Made by a program: the position numbers and the translations under genes
The notes under the pieces: generated by a model
The model's database searches: none
Told to the model about the DNA's origin: nothing
What the model saw: only the letters and a program-made list of their open reading frames with translations
Origin: Paramoeba atlantica
Lineage: Eukaryota; Discosea
Direction of reading: 5' to 3'
Assembly (NCBI GenBank): GCA_977017575.1
Contig: CDRNVI010000051.1
Coordinates: 310,001-374,000, forward strand
DNA length: 64,000 bases
Shown here: in pieces, positions 19,090 to 28,121 of the stretch
Numbering within the stretch: the first letter of the stretch is position 1
Layout of the letters: the number at the start of each line of letters is the position of its first letter

Positions 19090-19520
19090 ATATTTAGAAG
19101 TCACTCATGCTGCGCGCTTCGCGTTGAAAACTACCACCGCGTTTAACGAAGAGTCTAAAAAAGAAAACTTAGCCTGGAAAGCTGAAAACAGAAAGATTAT
19201 AGCCAAAAATAGCCAAAACTTGGGTAAAAATGGGGTAATTTTTGCGTATATTTGCTCTCAGAGCACTAAATCCGACATTCGCGTGTGGGAGATCACTCGT
19301 AGGCATGAATGAAAGCCTACGGAACGTGTTGGGTAGAGAACGTGACTCCATCCGCACCATTCTTTCGAAAAAGGCCCCTTGAGGTCCGAAAAATACTTTT
19401 CCACCTTTTTTAACCAAAAGTGTGTCATTTTGGGGGGCATACCACGGATCGAAGAAGGGATATCTGGCGAAAATAACTGCAAAGAAAGCTAGTATAAGTC
19501 AGAAACTGTCAAAAACAATA
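19090..19520 (-). repeat. Inverted partner of the 12965-13448 repeat
   Basis: It begins with the right half of a P1 palindrome (19095-19164, GTTTAACGAAGAGTCTAAAA). It then follows the 12965-13448 sequence in reverse order: AACTTAGCCTGG, ATAGCCAAAAATAGCC, TTTGCGTATATTTGCTCTCA, GAGCACTAAAT, TTGGGTAGAGAACGTGACTC, CATTTTGGGG and GATATCTGGCGAAAATA. The shared peptide AFNEE(P/S)KKENLAW...NGVIFAYICSQSTKSD is conserved between the two, so either the repeat once carried a small ORF or the copies are young. Confidence 0.7.
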
Positions 19521-20993
19521 GGGTTACATTAATAAGTATAAATTTGTAATTATTTATGGTTTATAATCCTTTCATAGTGTTTTCATAATTATAAATTGTT
19601 TTTAAGCGTTTTGGTTTATTCGCATGTCATCTCATTGGTTTACTCGCACGACGGGGGAAAAGGCGACAAGATCACAACGTAGGCAGTATTGAACAATTTA
19701 CTAGCCTATCCGGCCGACCCCCCCTCGATGGATGGAGAAAAAGCGGCGTTTTCTTACATCCCGTTCAGAAAATGGAGAGGAAAATTCTTTTTTTAGAGAA
19801 CGCTTAATAAATATGTTCAAATCATTTGCGAGTGAACATGAATCTCTTTTTCTCAGTTACGTCGAAACTTCATTGCATGAAGAGCGTAACAAGTTCATTA
19901 TTGCGGAGCGCAAGGGGGTGTCAAATGATAGCATGTAAATTTCATGGAGGTTTATTTAGTCTTAACGGCGACGGCACACCAGTTTTCTGGGACGATAATT
20001 CTACGCCGTCAATTTTCGTTATCTTTTTGTTGGACGGCGCGAAGCACTGATGCGCCGCGTTCAATAAGTGTTGAAAGTAGTGATGCTCTTCTCGCTGAAG
20101 ACGAAGATTCTGAACATGTGGACATGTCACATTGCGTAAAGAAGCAATTCGCCTCCAACGTGAAGATTTGTCTGTGCGATTCCGTGGATTATTTCATGCA
20201 TCAATCAGAGTACTTTGTGCGTCGCCCGTTGTGGGCAATTCTCGTCCGATCCATAATTACTGCGGTGAAAAATCATTGCACATTTAATTAGTGCAATAAC
20301 TAATTTTTAATTTTTTTGTGGAGAAATTCTTCATTTTTGATTACTTTTTCCTGCTATGGCCCCGTCGCAGTCGACACTTGCCTCAAACAATTTTTACATA
20401 TCACGGCATGTGGCAGATCTTGTGGAGGAACTTGAAGCAAAACGCTCATCGCGCAAAGCAAAGAGATAAATAAGTGGAGTGGTGAAGAAGTACGTGAATT
20501 CCAAGCACTTTGTGAGAGTCGTTCCGTTTTGTCAAAATCTGCATGCTAGTCAAAATTTGACTAGCATGCAGATTTGGAATCAAACGCACAGTAAGAAAAT
20601 GTCTGAACGAAGTGCCTATGCTTTGAAAGACCATGCTCCTTCCGGTAAACGTGCCGAAAAGACATGCTTACGGATGCAGAAAAGAATTATGTTTTAGATG
20701 GCATTAAGATGTACAATGTGTTAAACAAACCTGTTTGGTGCATACTTGGTTACAAGCATGGCTCGAGGGATATTGTGTAGAGATCGGTCTGAACTTTCTG
20801 GGTCATAAGCTGCTCTTGGGCAGGCAGATTCTTGCGTGACAACGGATCTACTGTCCGAGCCTCTACATCCGATTACACGGTTTCCCCTCCTGAAGTGAAG
20901 AAGGCTGGTTTGTAAAAAGTATTCCCACATTCTCTCAGAACTCATGTTTTATGTGGATGAATTGTTCTGTAAGCTATATGACACAAACCGCGA
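19521..20993. other. Transposon-rich spacer without intact genes
   Basis: Plus-strand frames at 19732-19938 (RERLINMFKSFASEHESLFL) and 19944-20291 (MSHCVKKQFASNVKICLCDS) look like pieces of one eroded element protein of unknown family. A perfect palindrome lies at 20535-20575. Nothing here resembles the minus-strand host genes. Confidence 0.35.
20535..20575. repeat. 41-nt perfect palindrome
   Basis: A 20-nt arm (AAATCTGCATGCTAGTCAAA), a single central A, and its exact reverse complement. There are no mismatches in 20 bp. It would form a near loop-free hairpin or cruciform. It lies in element debris and not at a recognised element end. Confidence 0.85.
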
Positions 20994-22470
20994 ATGGGTA
21001 CGTGCATCGAAGGGAAAGTCAATTCAACTTGGCCGGGGTCACCTCTTTCCACGGGCCCCCTGAACTCGAAGGGTTTCGTTGACGAAATTGCATCCCAGGG
21101 TCCCGAAAACCCATCGGCAGATTCAGCTCCAGGGGCCGAAGCGACGCACACACAGACCCCTCTCCCTCAAGTCCATCAGGAGGAGTGGATGTGCATAAAG
21201 CTACACATGGGCCCCTGTGCGGTGGGACATATCCAGGTCCCGATCCCCCAGGAAACCCCCCTTCGAGGGATGTTCAACGTCGCAGCTTTCACTCTAGGGG
21301 TTCCAATGGATCGAATATGCCTCTCTAATGGCCCCCGAGGGACGTGCGGCTTATTTGTCCACAAGAACTGTAACAGCCCACGTCACGTTTCTGTACCTCT
21401 CTGCTATTTGAAAATGCTGTTTTCTGGCCCATCCAATAAAAAGTAGGACGGAAAGAAGAAGAAAAAGCGAAAAAGTGGCCCAACTGCGGCGCTCGTACTG
21501 TGCAACCTCCGCCGAGGATGCATTGAGGCAAACCCCGGACCCCACCGGAAAGCCCGTAAATCTCGACCCCGGACTGGCACTTCCCCGCGTGGCCCTGAGC
21601 TTCAATCCCCTTCTACCGATCTCCGGCCTATCCCAACCTCCGATAGCCACCTCCCGGGCCCTGAACCCTCATCCCCCTCGCAGGGGGGGTCAGCAGAGTA
21701 CCAGCGAGCCAAGCGTCGAGGCTGGCCCGATCGCCAAAGTTCCCCTGGACATAAAGCCACTCGCCGCAACCGAAGAAGATACTTCCTTCTTCCTTCTTTT
21801 ACCTCTTTTACAGCCCTTTCCAGCTTTCACCGAGGATCTTCGGGCGGGGCACTAGGATTCCGATCTGAGCGCCCGCAAGTAGCTATACAATATCATCACG
21901 ACACCCGAACCTACCCACTTGGCACACTCACGAAACTCATCAGCCATATCCTAGCTGGAAAAATTCCACTTGAGGTTCAACACTGTTTCGCAGGAGAGCG
22001 CCCATGCGCTTTACACAAGGGAGAAGGGGACGTCCGCCCTATCGCTGCAGGAGAAACACTACGCCGACTCGCCGGCAAGGATGTCTCTAGGATGTCTCTC
22101 AGAAAGGCAAAAACCGGAAAGCTCTTCAAAGGCCACCAGTATGGAGTAGCAGCGCCTGCCGGAACCGAGTGTATGATACGCATCTGCAGACGGCTCGTCG
22201 TCTCAAAAACTTAACGCCGAGGACTTCGTCTTGTGCAAGGTTGACCTCCGAAACGCATTTAACAATGTCTCCAGGGAAATTACGGATTCCGAGGATGATT
22301 TTGAGGCTATGCGCATCGAACTTGATGACCAACAATGGCTTGGGGTTGACACAAATGTTAATTAATTTTTTTATTTCTCCGAAAGTTAGACAGAACTCAA
22401 AATGGGGAAGCTAGGTTGGGATCTCCTTGTGGTCTTCCCTGGTACTACCACCTCACTGATGGCACTAACG
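20994..22470 (+). mobile_element. Decayed non-LTR-type retroelement (LINE-like reverse transcriptase)
   Basis: Order seen on the plus strand: an N-terminal open stretch (20994-21446, MDRICLSNGPRGTCGLFVHK); a basic segment with the 2A-like motif (21516-21542); text typical of an RT clade (ALHKGEGDVRPIAAGETLRR near 22010-22070, KGHQYGVAAPAGTECMIRIC near 22130-22180); the catalytic motif-A region KVDLRNAFNNVSREI near 22240-22280; and a later stretch near 22400-22470 (SPCGLPWYYHLTDGTN) like the 'WYLDDGT' region. The frame changes several times and pieces are missing, so it is dead. The clade (RPIA.GE.LRR ... G.GVP.G.E) is widespread in eukaryotes; exact family not determined. Confidence 0.7.
21516..21542 (+). 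other. 2A-like ribosome-skipping motif in the retroelement
   Basis: The plus frame reads ALVLCNLRRGCIEANPGP. The 2A consensus is a hydrophobic helix followed by G-D-(V/I)-E-x-N-P-G-P; here Cys replaces the Asp and the rest matches. 2A sequences near the N-terminus are established in trypanosome and some animal non-LTR elements. Whether the Cys form is active is unknown. Confidence 0.6.
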
Positions 22471-22523
22471 CGGACATACATGTAGTATCATTCGTACAAA
22501 AGCAAGAGGTCCAGTTGCATTAG

Positions 22524-22640
22524 TACTGTACCCCTCCCTACTTCATTGTCACCGCTTTTCGGGAAAAAGGAGAATTAAATAGGGGGGGGGTGCAAAATTT
22601 GAAGTAGGGGAAAAAAAAATTTTCCCGTCGCGGCGCATGT
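22524..22640. repeat. TACTGT/C-tract element G (key TACTTCA)
   Basis: It begins TACTGTACCCCTCCC, then key TACTTCA. After a spacer with a nine-G run (22582-22590), the inverted key TGAAGTA + GGGG is at 22600-22610, followed by an A-run and GTCGCGGCGC. The layout matches elements A and B, in worn form and without an obvious right end. Confidence 0.55.
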
Positions 22641-23046
22641 TTTACTTTATTTTACTATCTGCTACTATTGTTCTTGTGTAAGCGTAAGTCCAACGGAGAC
22701 ACCAAAAATTCACGATGGGCCCCACTAGACATACCTTGACCGGGTACGGCGGGTACGTACTCGCCTGTACCCACTATATCGGGTACCGTACGAGCTACAA
22801 AAAAGAGCGGGGTCTACAGCGTAGCATGAGAGATAGCCATCTAAGTTCTTCCGCATATTTGTTTCCTCTTTCAAGATGTGTCAAGTACTACAGAATATAC
22901 ATACAGAATTGTATGTAAGTCAAGTAGGCACAAAAGGTACTGACTCCGTGATACATCCTTATGTCTTTATGTTTCCTGTGAATGAACATTTTTTTGTCTA
23001 ATTGCTGTATATCAATTATTTCATAAGCATTTCATATTTATAAAAT
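22641..23046. other. Spacer
   Basis: It contains GGGTAC-type repeats at 22740-22790 and AT-rich sequence after 22980. No gene is seen. Confidence 0.35.
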
Positions 23047-23201
23047 TACTGTCCCGCCCCGTTTAAGCGCACCTCGTTTTCCGCGAAAAGTGCGCTTAAA
23101 CGGGGGGTCTGAATCACTACGTAAAAAAAGAATTGGCGCCGCTTCGCGGCGCCGGGCTTTTTCCTTCAACTCTATGTGCGCTTAAACGGGGGAGTCTGAC
23201 C
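23047..23201. repeat. TACTGT/C-tract element B (key GTTTAAGCGCAC)
   Basis: The left end TACTGTCCCGCCCC is followed by key GTTTAAGCGCAC. After a 17-nt spacer comes the inverted key GTGCGCTTAAAC + GGGGGGTCTGAA (23089-23113). Then come TAAAAAAAG, a GC hairpin of GGCGCCGC/GCGGCGCC with a TTC loop (23135-23153), and a second inverted key + GGGGGAGTCTGACC (23176-23201). The scaffold order and even the TCTGAA/TCTGACC suffixes equal those of element A, while the key is different. It lies about 110 bp beyond the BUD32 stop codon. Confidence 0.75.
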
Positions 23202-23312
23202 GGGTTTATTAATATTTATATTTATAATTATAAATACAAAAGTTTATTTTTTATATTCCTAATTATTAATGCAACTCCCAGTACATGTATGAGAATACAA
23301 ATGTCGTAAGCG

Positions 23313-24416
23313 CTATCCCACCATGGATCTCTTTCTTCCTCGCAATCGTACGTTTTCTAAACGAGTCATTGTTTGCTGGTATTTATCTGAAGAACTTGCG
23401 TCAGTTGGAAACGAGAGTGAAACTTCCCTGTATCCTTCATAAAACACGGGCAACCACTCGGGAGAACGACGATGCGAAGCGCTAAGCGCCTTCTCGAAAA
23501 CGAACAAATCGACAGCTCGATCTTCAGCTTTGTGAGTGACGCAGCTGAGTCCGAAATCAATCACTCCAAGGGGGCAATTTGAAGTTGAAGTAGCCGTCAA
23601 TGGATCGTTACCATTCTCGAACATCGAAGATGATTTCTGTAATCCCTCTTGCTCATTTATTCTAGCATTGCTCGTACATACTAACACGTTGGACGTCGTC
23701 AAATCCCCATGGACAATATTATGGAGGTGAAATTGTCCAATGACACGTCCTAACGTATGGCACAGAAATATGGAATACGAATGATACGTGCAAAAGAGAG
23801 ATGTTAAGTCTTTCTTCTGTGACGGTGGGATATCCTTAAACGACTGATCATGCAAAAGTTTCATCTGCGCGTAAAGTGCTTCTGCAGTCCCCAAAGTAAA
23901 TGATGTACTTTTAGTGTCGAACTCAATGTTCTGAGTCTGAATGAAGGACATGTACAACTGGGACTCTGCAAGTGCAAGCCACTCACGCAGGGGTTGCCCT
24001 TCGATAAACTCCATATGTATTGCCCAGTTCGTACGATCAACGCTGTAGATTCTCGGGACCCGAACTCCATTAAGTCCCGCACAGCGTTTCAACATGCGGT
24101 ACTCCGCCATGGTTCGCTTTTTTCGCAAGGACTGATCAAGAGGTGGGAATCGATAGGGTTTGGAAGGTCTGATTTTTGTGATGTAGCGAACATTGAATGG
24201 AACGTCGTCTTCGGGGTGATCTTTAGCGAGTTTACTAGTCGCTTCTTTGTGAAAATTCGTTGTGTTCCCTATGTGAGAGGCGGTATGAGAAAGTTGTGGT
24301 TCTGTGTTATCCGGGTTGGTGTTCGAGTCATCTAGTTTTCGTATTCGGGGCGGACACAAAAATACGACTGCCTCAGCTCCATGAAAGAGCAATTCTCCTT
24401 TACAAGTGAATTCCAT
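23313..24416 (-). CDS. BUD32: EKC/KEOPS complex kinase BUD32 (TP53RK/PRPK type)
   Basis: Small atypical kinase/ATPase of the KEOPS complex that makes the universal t6A37 modification of ANN-decoding tRNAs. It opens with ELLFHGAEAVVFLC (P-loop analogue). ITKIRPSKPYRFPPLDQ, RKKRTMAEYRMLKRCAG and RIYSVDRTNWAIHMEFIEG follow. The catalytic loop is IVHGDLTTSNVLV and the metal-binding motif is VIDFGLSCVTHKAEDRAVDL. The C-terminal motif VRLRGRKRSMVG is typical of Bud32. At 367 residues it is over 100 longer than usual (about 225-265), with inserts after residue 30 and around 160-200 and 255-285. eS10 ends 252 bp upstream on the same strand. Confidence 0.93.
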   Translation of the reverse strand: MEFTCKGELLFHGAEAVVFLCPPRIRKLDDSNTNPDNTEPQLSHTASHIGNTTNFHKEATSKLAKDHPEDDVPFNVRYITKIRPSKPYRFPPLDQSLRKKRTMAEYRMLKRCAGLNGVRVPRIYSVDRTNWAIHMEFIEGQPLREWLALAESQLYMSFIQTQNIEFDTKSTSFTLGTAEALYAQMKLLHDQSFKDIPPSQKKDLTSLFCTYHSYSIFLCHTLGRVIGQFHLHNIVHGDLTTSNVLVCTSNARINEQEGLQKSSSMFENGNDPLTATSTSNCPLGVIDFGLSCVTHKAEDRAVDLFVFEKALSASHRRSPEWLPVFYEGYREVSLSFPTDASSSDKYQQTMTRLENVRLRGRKRSMVG

Positions 24417-24668
24417 GCAGCGAATGTAAGACTAAGTAAACCAAGAATATCTTTCGCTGACTACATTTCAACCATGCTTCACAACGTAACGATCTTAAAT
24501 AGTTTCATAAGAAAAGTTCATCATAGATATACAACTCTCCGAGAACGTATTTTCGAGAAAATAATATTGCGGAAGTCATGCTTCCCTTTCTCCAGTAATT
24601 TTGGTTCCACATTTCACGAGACCTTGATGCGTCTTCTCCTTACCTTGCTTCTTTCTCCCTTCTTGTTC

Positions 24669-25034
24669 TTAACCTCGGTAGGCTGCTCCACGCCCACGGC
24701 CTCCACGGGGGCGTTCTCTCTCGGCGTTGTCTCGTCCCTCAGTGGCGCCCTCACGAGCGCCTGGTTTCATTACGTCCGGAACCACGTTAGGCTTCAGGTG
24801 GAGTAGTTCCCGGATATGCTCAATACCCGCCTCGGTGAGTACCCAGTAGAAGTGTTTCCAGCAGTAGGTCTCGTCCACAAGCTTCTTGGCTTTGAAGGAA
24901 CGCATCAGGTTGATAATTTCCAAATTGGGGACGTCCAGCTTGGTGTGTTTTGCAAATTCCTTCTTGCACACCAGCACACCCTGGGTAAAGAGCTCCTTAA
25001 GAATTTCGTCACGATTTTCACGGCGGATGAACAT
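24669..25034 (-). CDS. RPS10: 40S ribosomal protein eS10
   Basis: Component of the 40S ribosomal head. The start MFIRRENRDEILKELFTQGV at 25034 is chosen because eS10 proteins begin 'MLMPKKNR..IYELLFKEGV'. The frame stays open 39 codons further up to an ATG at 25151, but that part has no eS10 likeness. The winged-helix domain (VPNLEIINLMRSFKAKKLVD; CWKHFYWVLTEAGIEHIREL; LHLKPNVVPDV) is followed by a charged, glycine/arginine-rich tail ending RGGRGRGAAYRG. The length of 121 aa is slightly short. GFAT ends 193 bp upstream. Confidence 0.93.
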   Translation of the reverse strand: MFIRRENRDEILKELFTQGVLVCKKEFAKHTKLDVPNLEIINLMRSFKAKKLVDETYCWKHFYWVLTEAGIEHIRELLHLKPNVVPDVMKPGAREGATEGRDNAERERPRGGRGRGAAYRG

Positions 25035-25226
25035 GAACCAGAGAAGAGTATTTCGCGAAACAAAAAGATAAGCTGTGTTTATCGTAACGAAAAATGATGA
25101 TGCTGCTTTTTGCTCACTAATCACGTCTATAAATGGATAAAAAAGCAACATAAAAAAGTATCGAAATGTTGTCCCACATAATTCTGTACTCTTACATCCA
25201 TTTTCTACCCCCCCCCTTGTTCCCTG

Positions 25227-27842
25227 TTACTCCACCGTCACACTCTTTGCCAGGTGTCGTGGACAATCCACATCATGGCCCTGGAGCACAGCCAGGTGGT
25301 AGGCCAGTAACTGCAGCGGAAGTGCCAATAACACTCCCTGGAGACACTCTACGGTTTCCGGTACCTCCAGTACCGTGTGAAACCACTCAAACGGGAGAGC
25401 AGACGAAGTAGAGGAAGGAGGCGTGCGGCTTTTATGAACACGAAGCGTAGTAGAACGAGGCGTACCGGTTTTACTACTCTCAGTAAAATCAGTTGAAGTA
25501 GGAGAACTACTTTTACTACTACTCAGTGTAGTAGAAGCAGGAGTGCTACTTTTACTTAAAGGAGTAGAAATCTGAGTTGTAGTCCACGCACTCCCACTCC
25601 CCCCTCCCCCTTTTGATACCCGTTTTGTGGTAATCAACACCAGGGGGTTGGCTCCCCGAGCGTGGAGTTGCTCCACGGCAGTGTGCATTTTACTTATCGT
25701 ACTGTCCCGAGGGGCAATACAAATCACCGGGCGGTGATCGTTAATAAGAGCCAGGGGGCCATGTTTCAGATCCCCTGCGGATAAAGCCTCCGCGTGGAGG
25801 TACGCGAGCTCTTTTATTTTAAGAGCCCCCTCCAGGGCGGTGGGGTGGCTGGTGCCGCGCCCCAGGAGAAGCCACGAGGGGTAGGGGAGGAGCTCGGAGG
25901 CGAGTTGGCGTACCGCAGAGTCCAGTTGCAGCGTCTGCTGAACCATATGGGGGAGACTGGCAAAAGAGTGGAGGACAGTGTGGATAAAGGTTTGTTGGGA
26001 GGTATGAGATTGTCCCACCAGAAGGGCGAAGAGGGTAAGCAGCGCCAGTTGGGAGGTGTAGGCCTTCGTGCTGGCTACTCCTACCTCAGGGCCAGCGTTT
26101 AGATGGATACCAAACTGAGTACGTCGGGAGAGGGAGGAACCAACGCCGTTAGTAATGCCCATGCGTACCACCTCCTGGGATTCTGCGTATTCTAAGGATT
26201 GCAATGTGTCTGCGGTTTCACCGCTTTGGCTTACAAACACCACGCAGTCATTTCGAAACAGGGGAGGACGGCGGTCGTTAAAGTCGTTTGCAACTTCCAC
26301 CATAACAGTGGCTTGCGTCATTTTCTCTAGGAGAGGCCGCACCCCGAGGCAGGCATGATAGGAGGTGCCACAGGCAATCAAAATGAAACGCCCGGTCTTG
26401 TGTAATATGGGGAGATAGCTTTGCACGCCACCCAAACAAATTTGAGAGGTTTCCGGGCGTACACGACCGCGCAGACTGTCGGTGAGTGAATCTGCCTGCA
26501 GCAGAATCTCCTTTCGCATAAAGTGGGGAAATCCATCCTTTCGTAGACACTCCAGTGCCATTTCTAATTTTTGTGGAGCCCGGGTTTCCGAGCGTAGTCG
26601 ACGAGGGTAGTTTTCTGCACACCTGTGTCGGTTGAAAATCCGCAGCGGTGAAGCGCTGGAGGGGTTAAGATGCGCTACGTCCTCATCCTCCAGAAAATAC
26701 ACCTCGCTTACGTGTTCCGCAATCGCCGAGGGGTCGCTGGCCATCCATCCCTCACATCGTCTAGTGGTATTTAGAGACTCACTGAACATGTCTTCCGGTT
26801 TACGTACTGCATTCCTCTTTTGCACCAAAAATTCCTTCGGGGCTCCACATCCCGTAAAGGCGCTGCCCCTCTCCTTTACCCCTTCCTCTGTCGTCCGTAT
26901 CCCCACCACCAGCGGCGACCCTCGTCTACACCCGACCAACTCCCCCGGGAAGTGCCGGTTACTCTTCAACACAAACCCGCACGCGCCCTCGAGCTGTTCC
27001 ATCACGAGCATGGCAAGTTCGGGAAAAGACAGCGCTGGAAAGGCTGGCGTCTCCTCTCCTTCGCCCCCGGGCCTCTCCTGCCTCTCCCTCTGCTGCTGTT
27101 GCATCAGCCAATCCGCTAGTTTGGCAATCAGCTCGGTATCTGTTGGGGTTTCCACCTGCACGTTGTTTTGGTTCAGCCTCTCACGTATCTCCCTGTGGTT
27201 GGTGACGACACCGTTGTGTACGACCACAAAGGTGTGGTGGGTGGGGTCACTGGTGTGGGGGTGCGCGTTGGTGTCGGTGGGGGGGCCGTGTGTGGCCCAC
27301 CGGGTGTGGGCAACCCCAGAGCCGAGCGTGAGAGAAGGTGAAGAAGAAGATACAGAGGAACCCGTAGATAAAGATAAACAACCCGAGGAGGGTGATGCGC
27401 TACTACAGACAACTCCCGAGACGACTCCCGAAGAAGCCGAAAAAGATGAAGAACACGAACGACTCGCGCATCCTGAAGCTGGAAAAGACGACAAACAAGC
27501 GGATGAACCCCCCCTCGACCCTTCTGCTGATTTCAGCTCTCCTACCGCACAGGAGCTCCTCTCCTCCGTGTCGCCCTCTCTCTGGTTTATATTCCTATCC
27601 TCCTTCTCCCCTATCAGCTCCCACCCGGTTTGTTGTTTCACGTAATCCACGAGGTTGGAGACGTTGCCTTTCTTCTTAATAATCTTTGGAGCATTGCGGG
27701 GATCCGAGGCGGCATCAAAGCTAATCCCAGCGGAGTCGTACCCGCGGTACTCCAGTCGCCGTAGTCCACGTAGGAGAGTGACGACTAGGGATTCCGGGGA
27801 GTGGGGGAGACCGAAGAATGCGTAGGCAAAGATTCCACACAT
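25227..27842 (-). CDS. GFPT1: Glutamine-fructose-6-phosphate transaminase (GFAT/GlmS), intact copy
   Basis: Cytosolic first enzyme of the hexosamine pathway: fructose-6-P + glutamine gives glucosamine-6-P, feeding UDP-GlcNAc for glycans and GPI anchors. Cys2 of MCGIFAY is the N-terminal nucleophile. EYRGYDSAGI, VAHTRWATHG (177-186), VVHNGVVTNHREIRERL and RRGSPLVVGI mark the glutaminase domain. ACGTSYHA, SQSGETADT, GPEVGVASTKAYTSQ and LGRGTSHPTALEGALKIKEL mark the two SIS domains. It ends CPRHLAKSVTVE as in the family. Serine-rich inserts at about 97-172 and 765-815 raise the length to 871 aa from the usual 600-700. There are no introns. The tandem-duplication breakpoint falls at codon 187, but this copy is whole. 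Confidence 0.95.
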   Translation of the reverse strand: MCGIFAYAFFGLPHSPESLVVTLLRGLRRLEYRGYDSAGISFDAASDPRNAPKIIKKKGNVSNLVDYVKQQTGWELIGEKEDRNINQREGDTEERSSCAVGELKSAEGSRGGSSACLSSFPASGCASRSCSSSFSASSGVVSGVVCSSASPSSGCLSLSTGSSVSSSSPSLTLGSGVAHTRWATHGPPTDTNAHPHTSDPTHHTFVVVHNGVVTNHREIRERLNQNNVQVETPTDTELIAKLADWLMQQQQRERQERPGGEGEETPAFPALSFPELAMLVMEQLEGACGFVLKSNRHFPGELVGCRRGSPLVVGIRTTEEGVKERGSAFTGCGAPKEFLVQKRNAVRKPEDMFSESLNTTRRCEGWMASDPSAIAEHVSEVYFLEDEDVAHLNPSSASPLRIFNRHRCAENYPRRLRSETRAPQKLEMALECLRKDGFPHFMRKEILLQADSLTDSLRGRVRPETSQICLGGVQSYLPILHKTGRFILIACGTSYHACLGVRPLLEKMTQATVMVEVANDFNDRRPPLFRNDCVVFVSQSGETADTLQSLEYAESQEVVRMGITNGVGSSLSRRTQFGIHLNAGPEVGVASTKAYTSQLALLTLFALLVGQSHTSQQTFIHTVLHSFASLPHMVQQTLQLDSAVRQLASELLPYPSWLLLGRGTSHPTALEGALKIKELAYLHAEALSAGDLKHGPLALINDHRPVICIAPRDSTISKMHTAVEQLHARGANPLVLITTKRVSKGGGGSGSAWTTTQISTPLSKSSTPASTTLSSSKSSSPTSTDFTESSKTGTPRSTTLRVHKSRTPPSSTSSALPFEWFHTVLEVPETVECLQGVLLALPLQLLAYHLAVLQGHDVDCPRHLAKSVTVE

Positions 27843-28121
27843 GGGAAAAGAGATAGTTTAGAAGGGAAAGAGATAGTATAGTTTTAAAGTAGTATAGTTT
27901 TTTCCGTTTTCGAAGGGGTTAATCTCTTTTAATAAAAACAAGAGCTATACAAGAAAGACAGAAACGATTCACGTTTTAATTCAATTTATAGGGGAAAATG
28001 AGAATTGAAAACAGGTAAAAGGGAATTGCCCAGAAACGGGGTACGATTTTCTTCGTATTCTGTAGCTATGGATCTGGGCGCCATATGCACAACACCCGTG
28101 AGCTAAATGGAGAGCGCAGTA

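Noticed and set aside
25035-25151. N-terminal extension of eS10 to the ATG at 25151
   Set aside because: The 39 residues are hydrophobic and unlike eS10; homologues start at the position encoded at 25034.
26632-27645. 337-residue plus-strand frame inside GFAT
   Set aside because: Antisense shadow of GFAT; serine- and proline-rich text arises from the low-complexity insert on the other strand.
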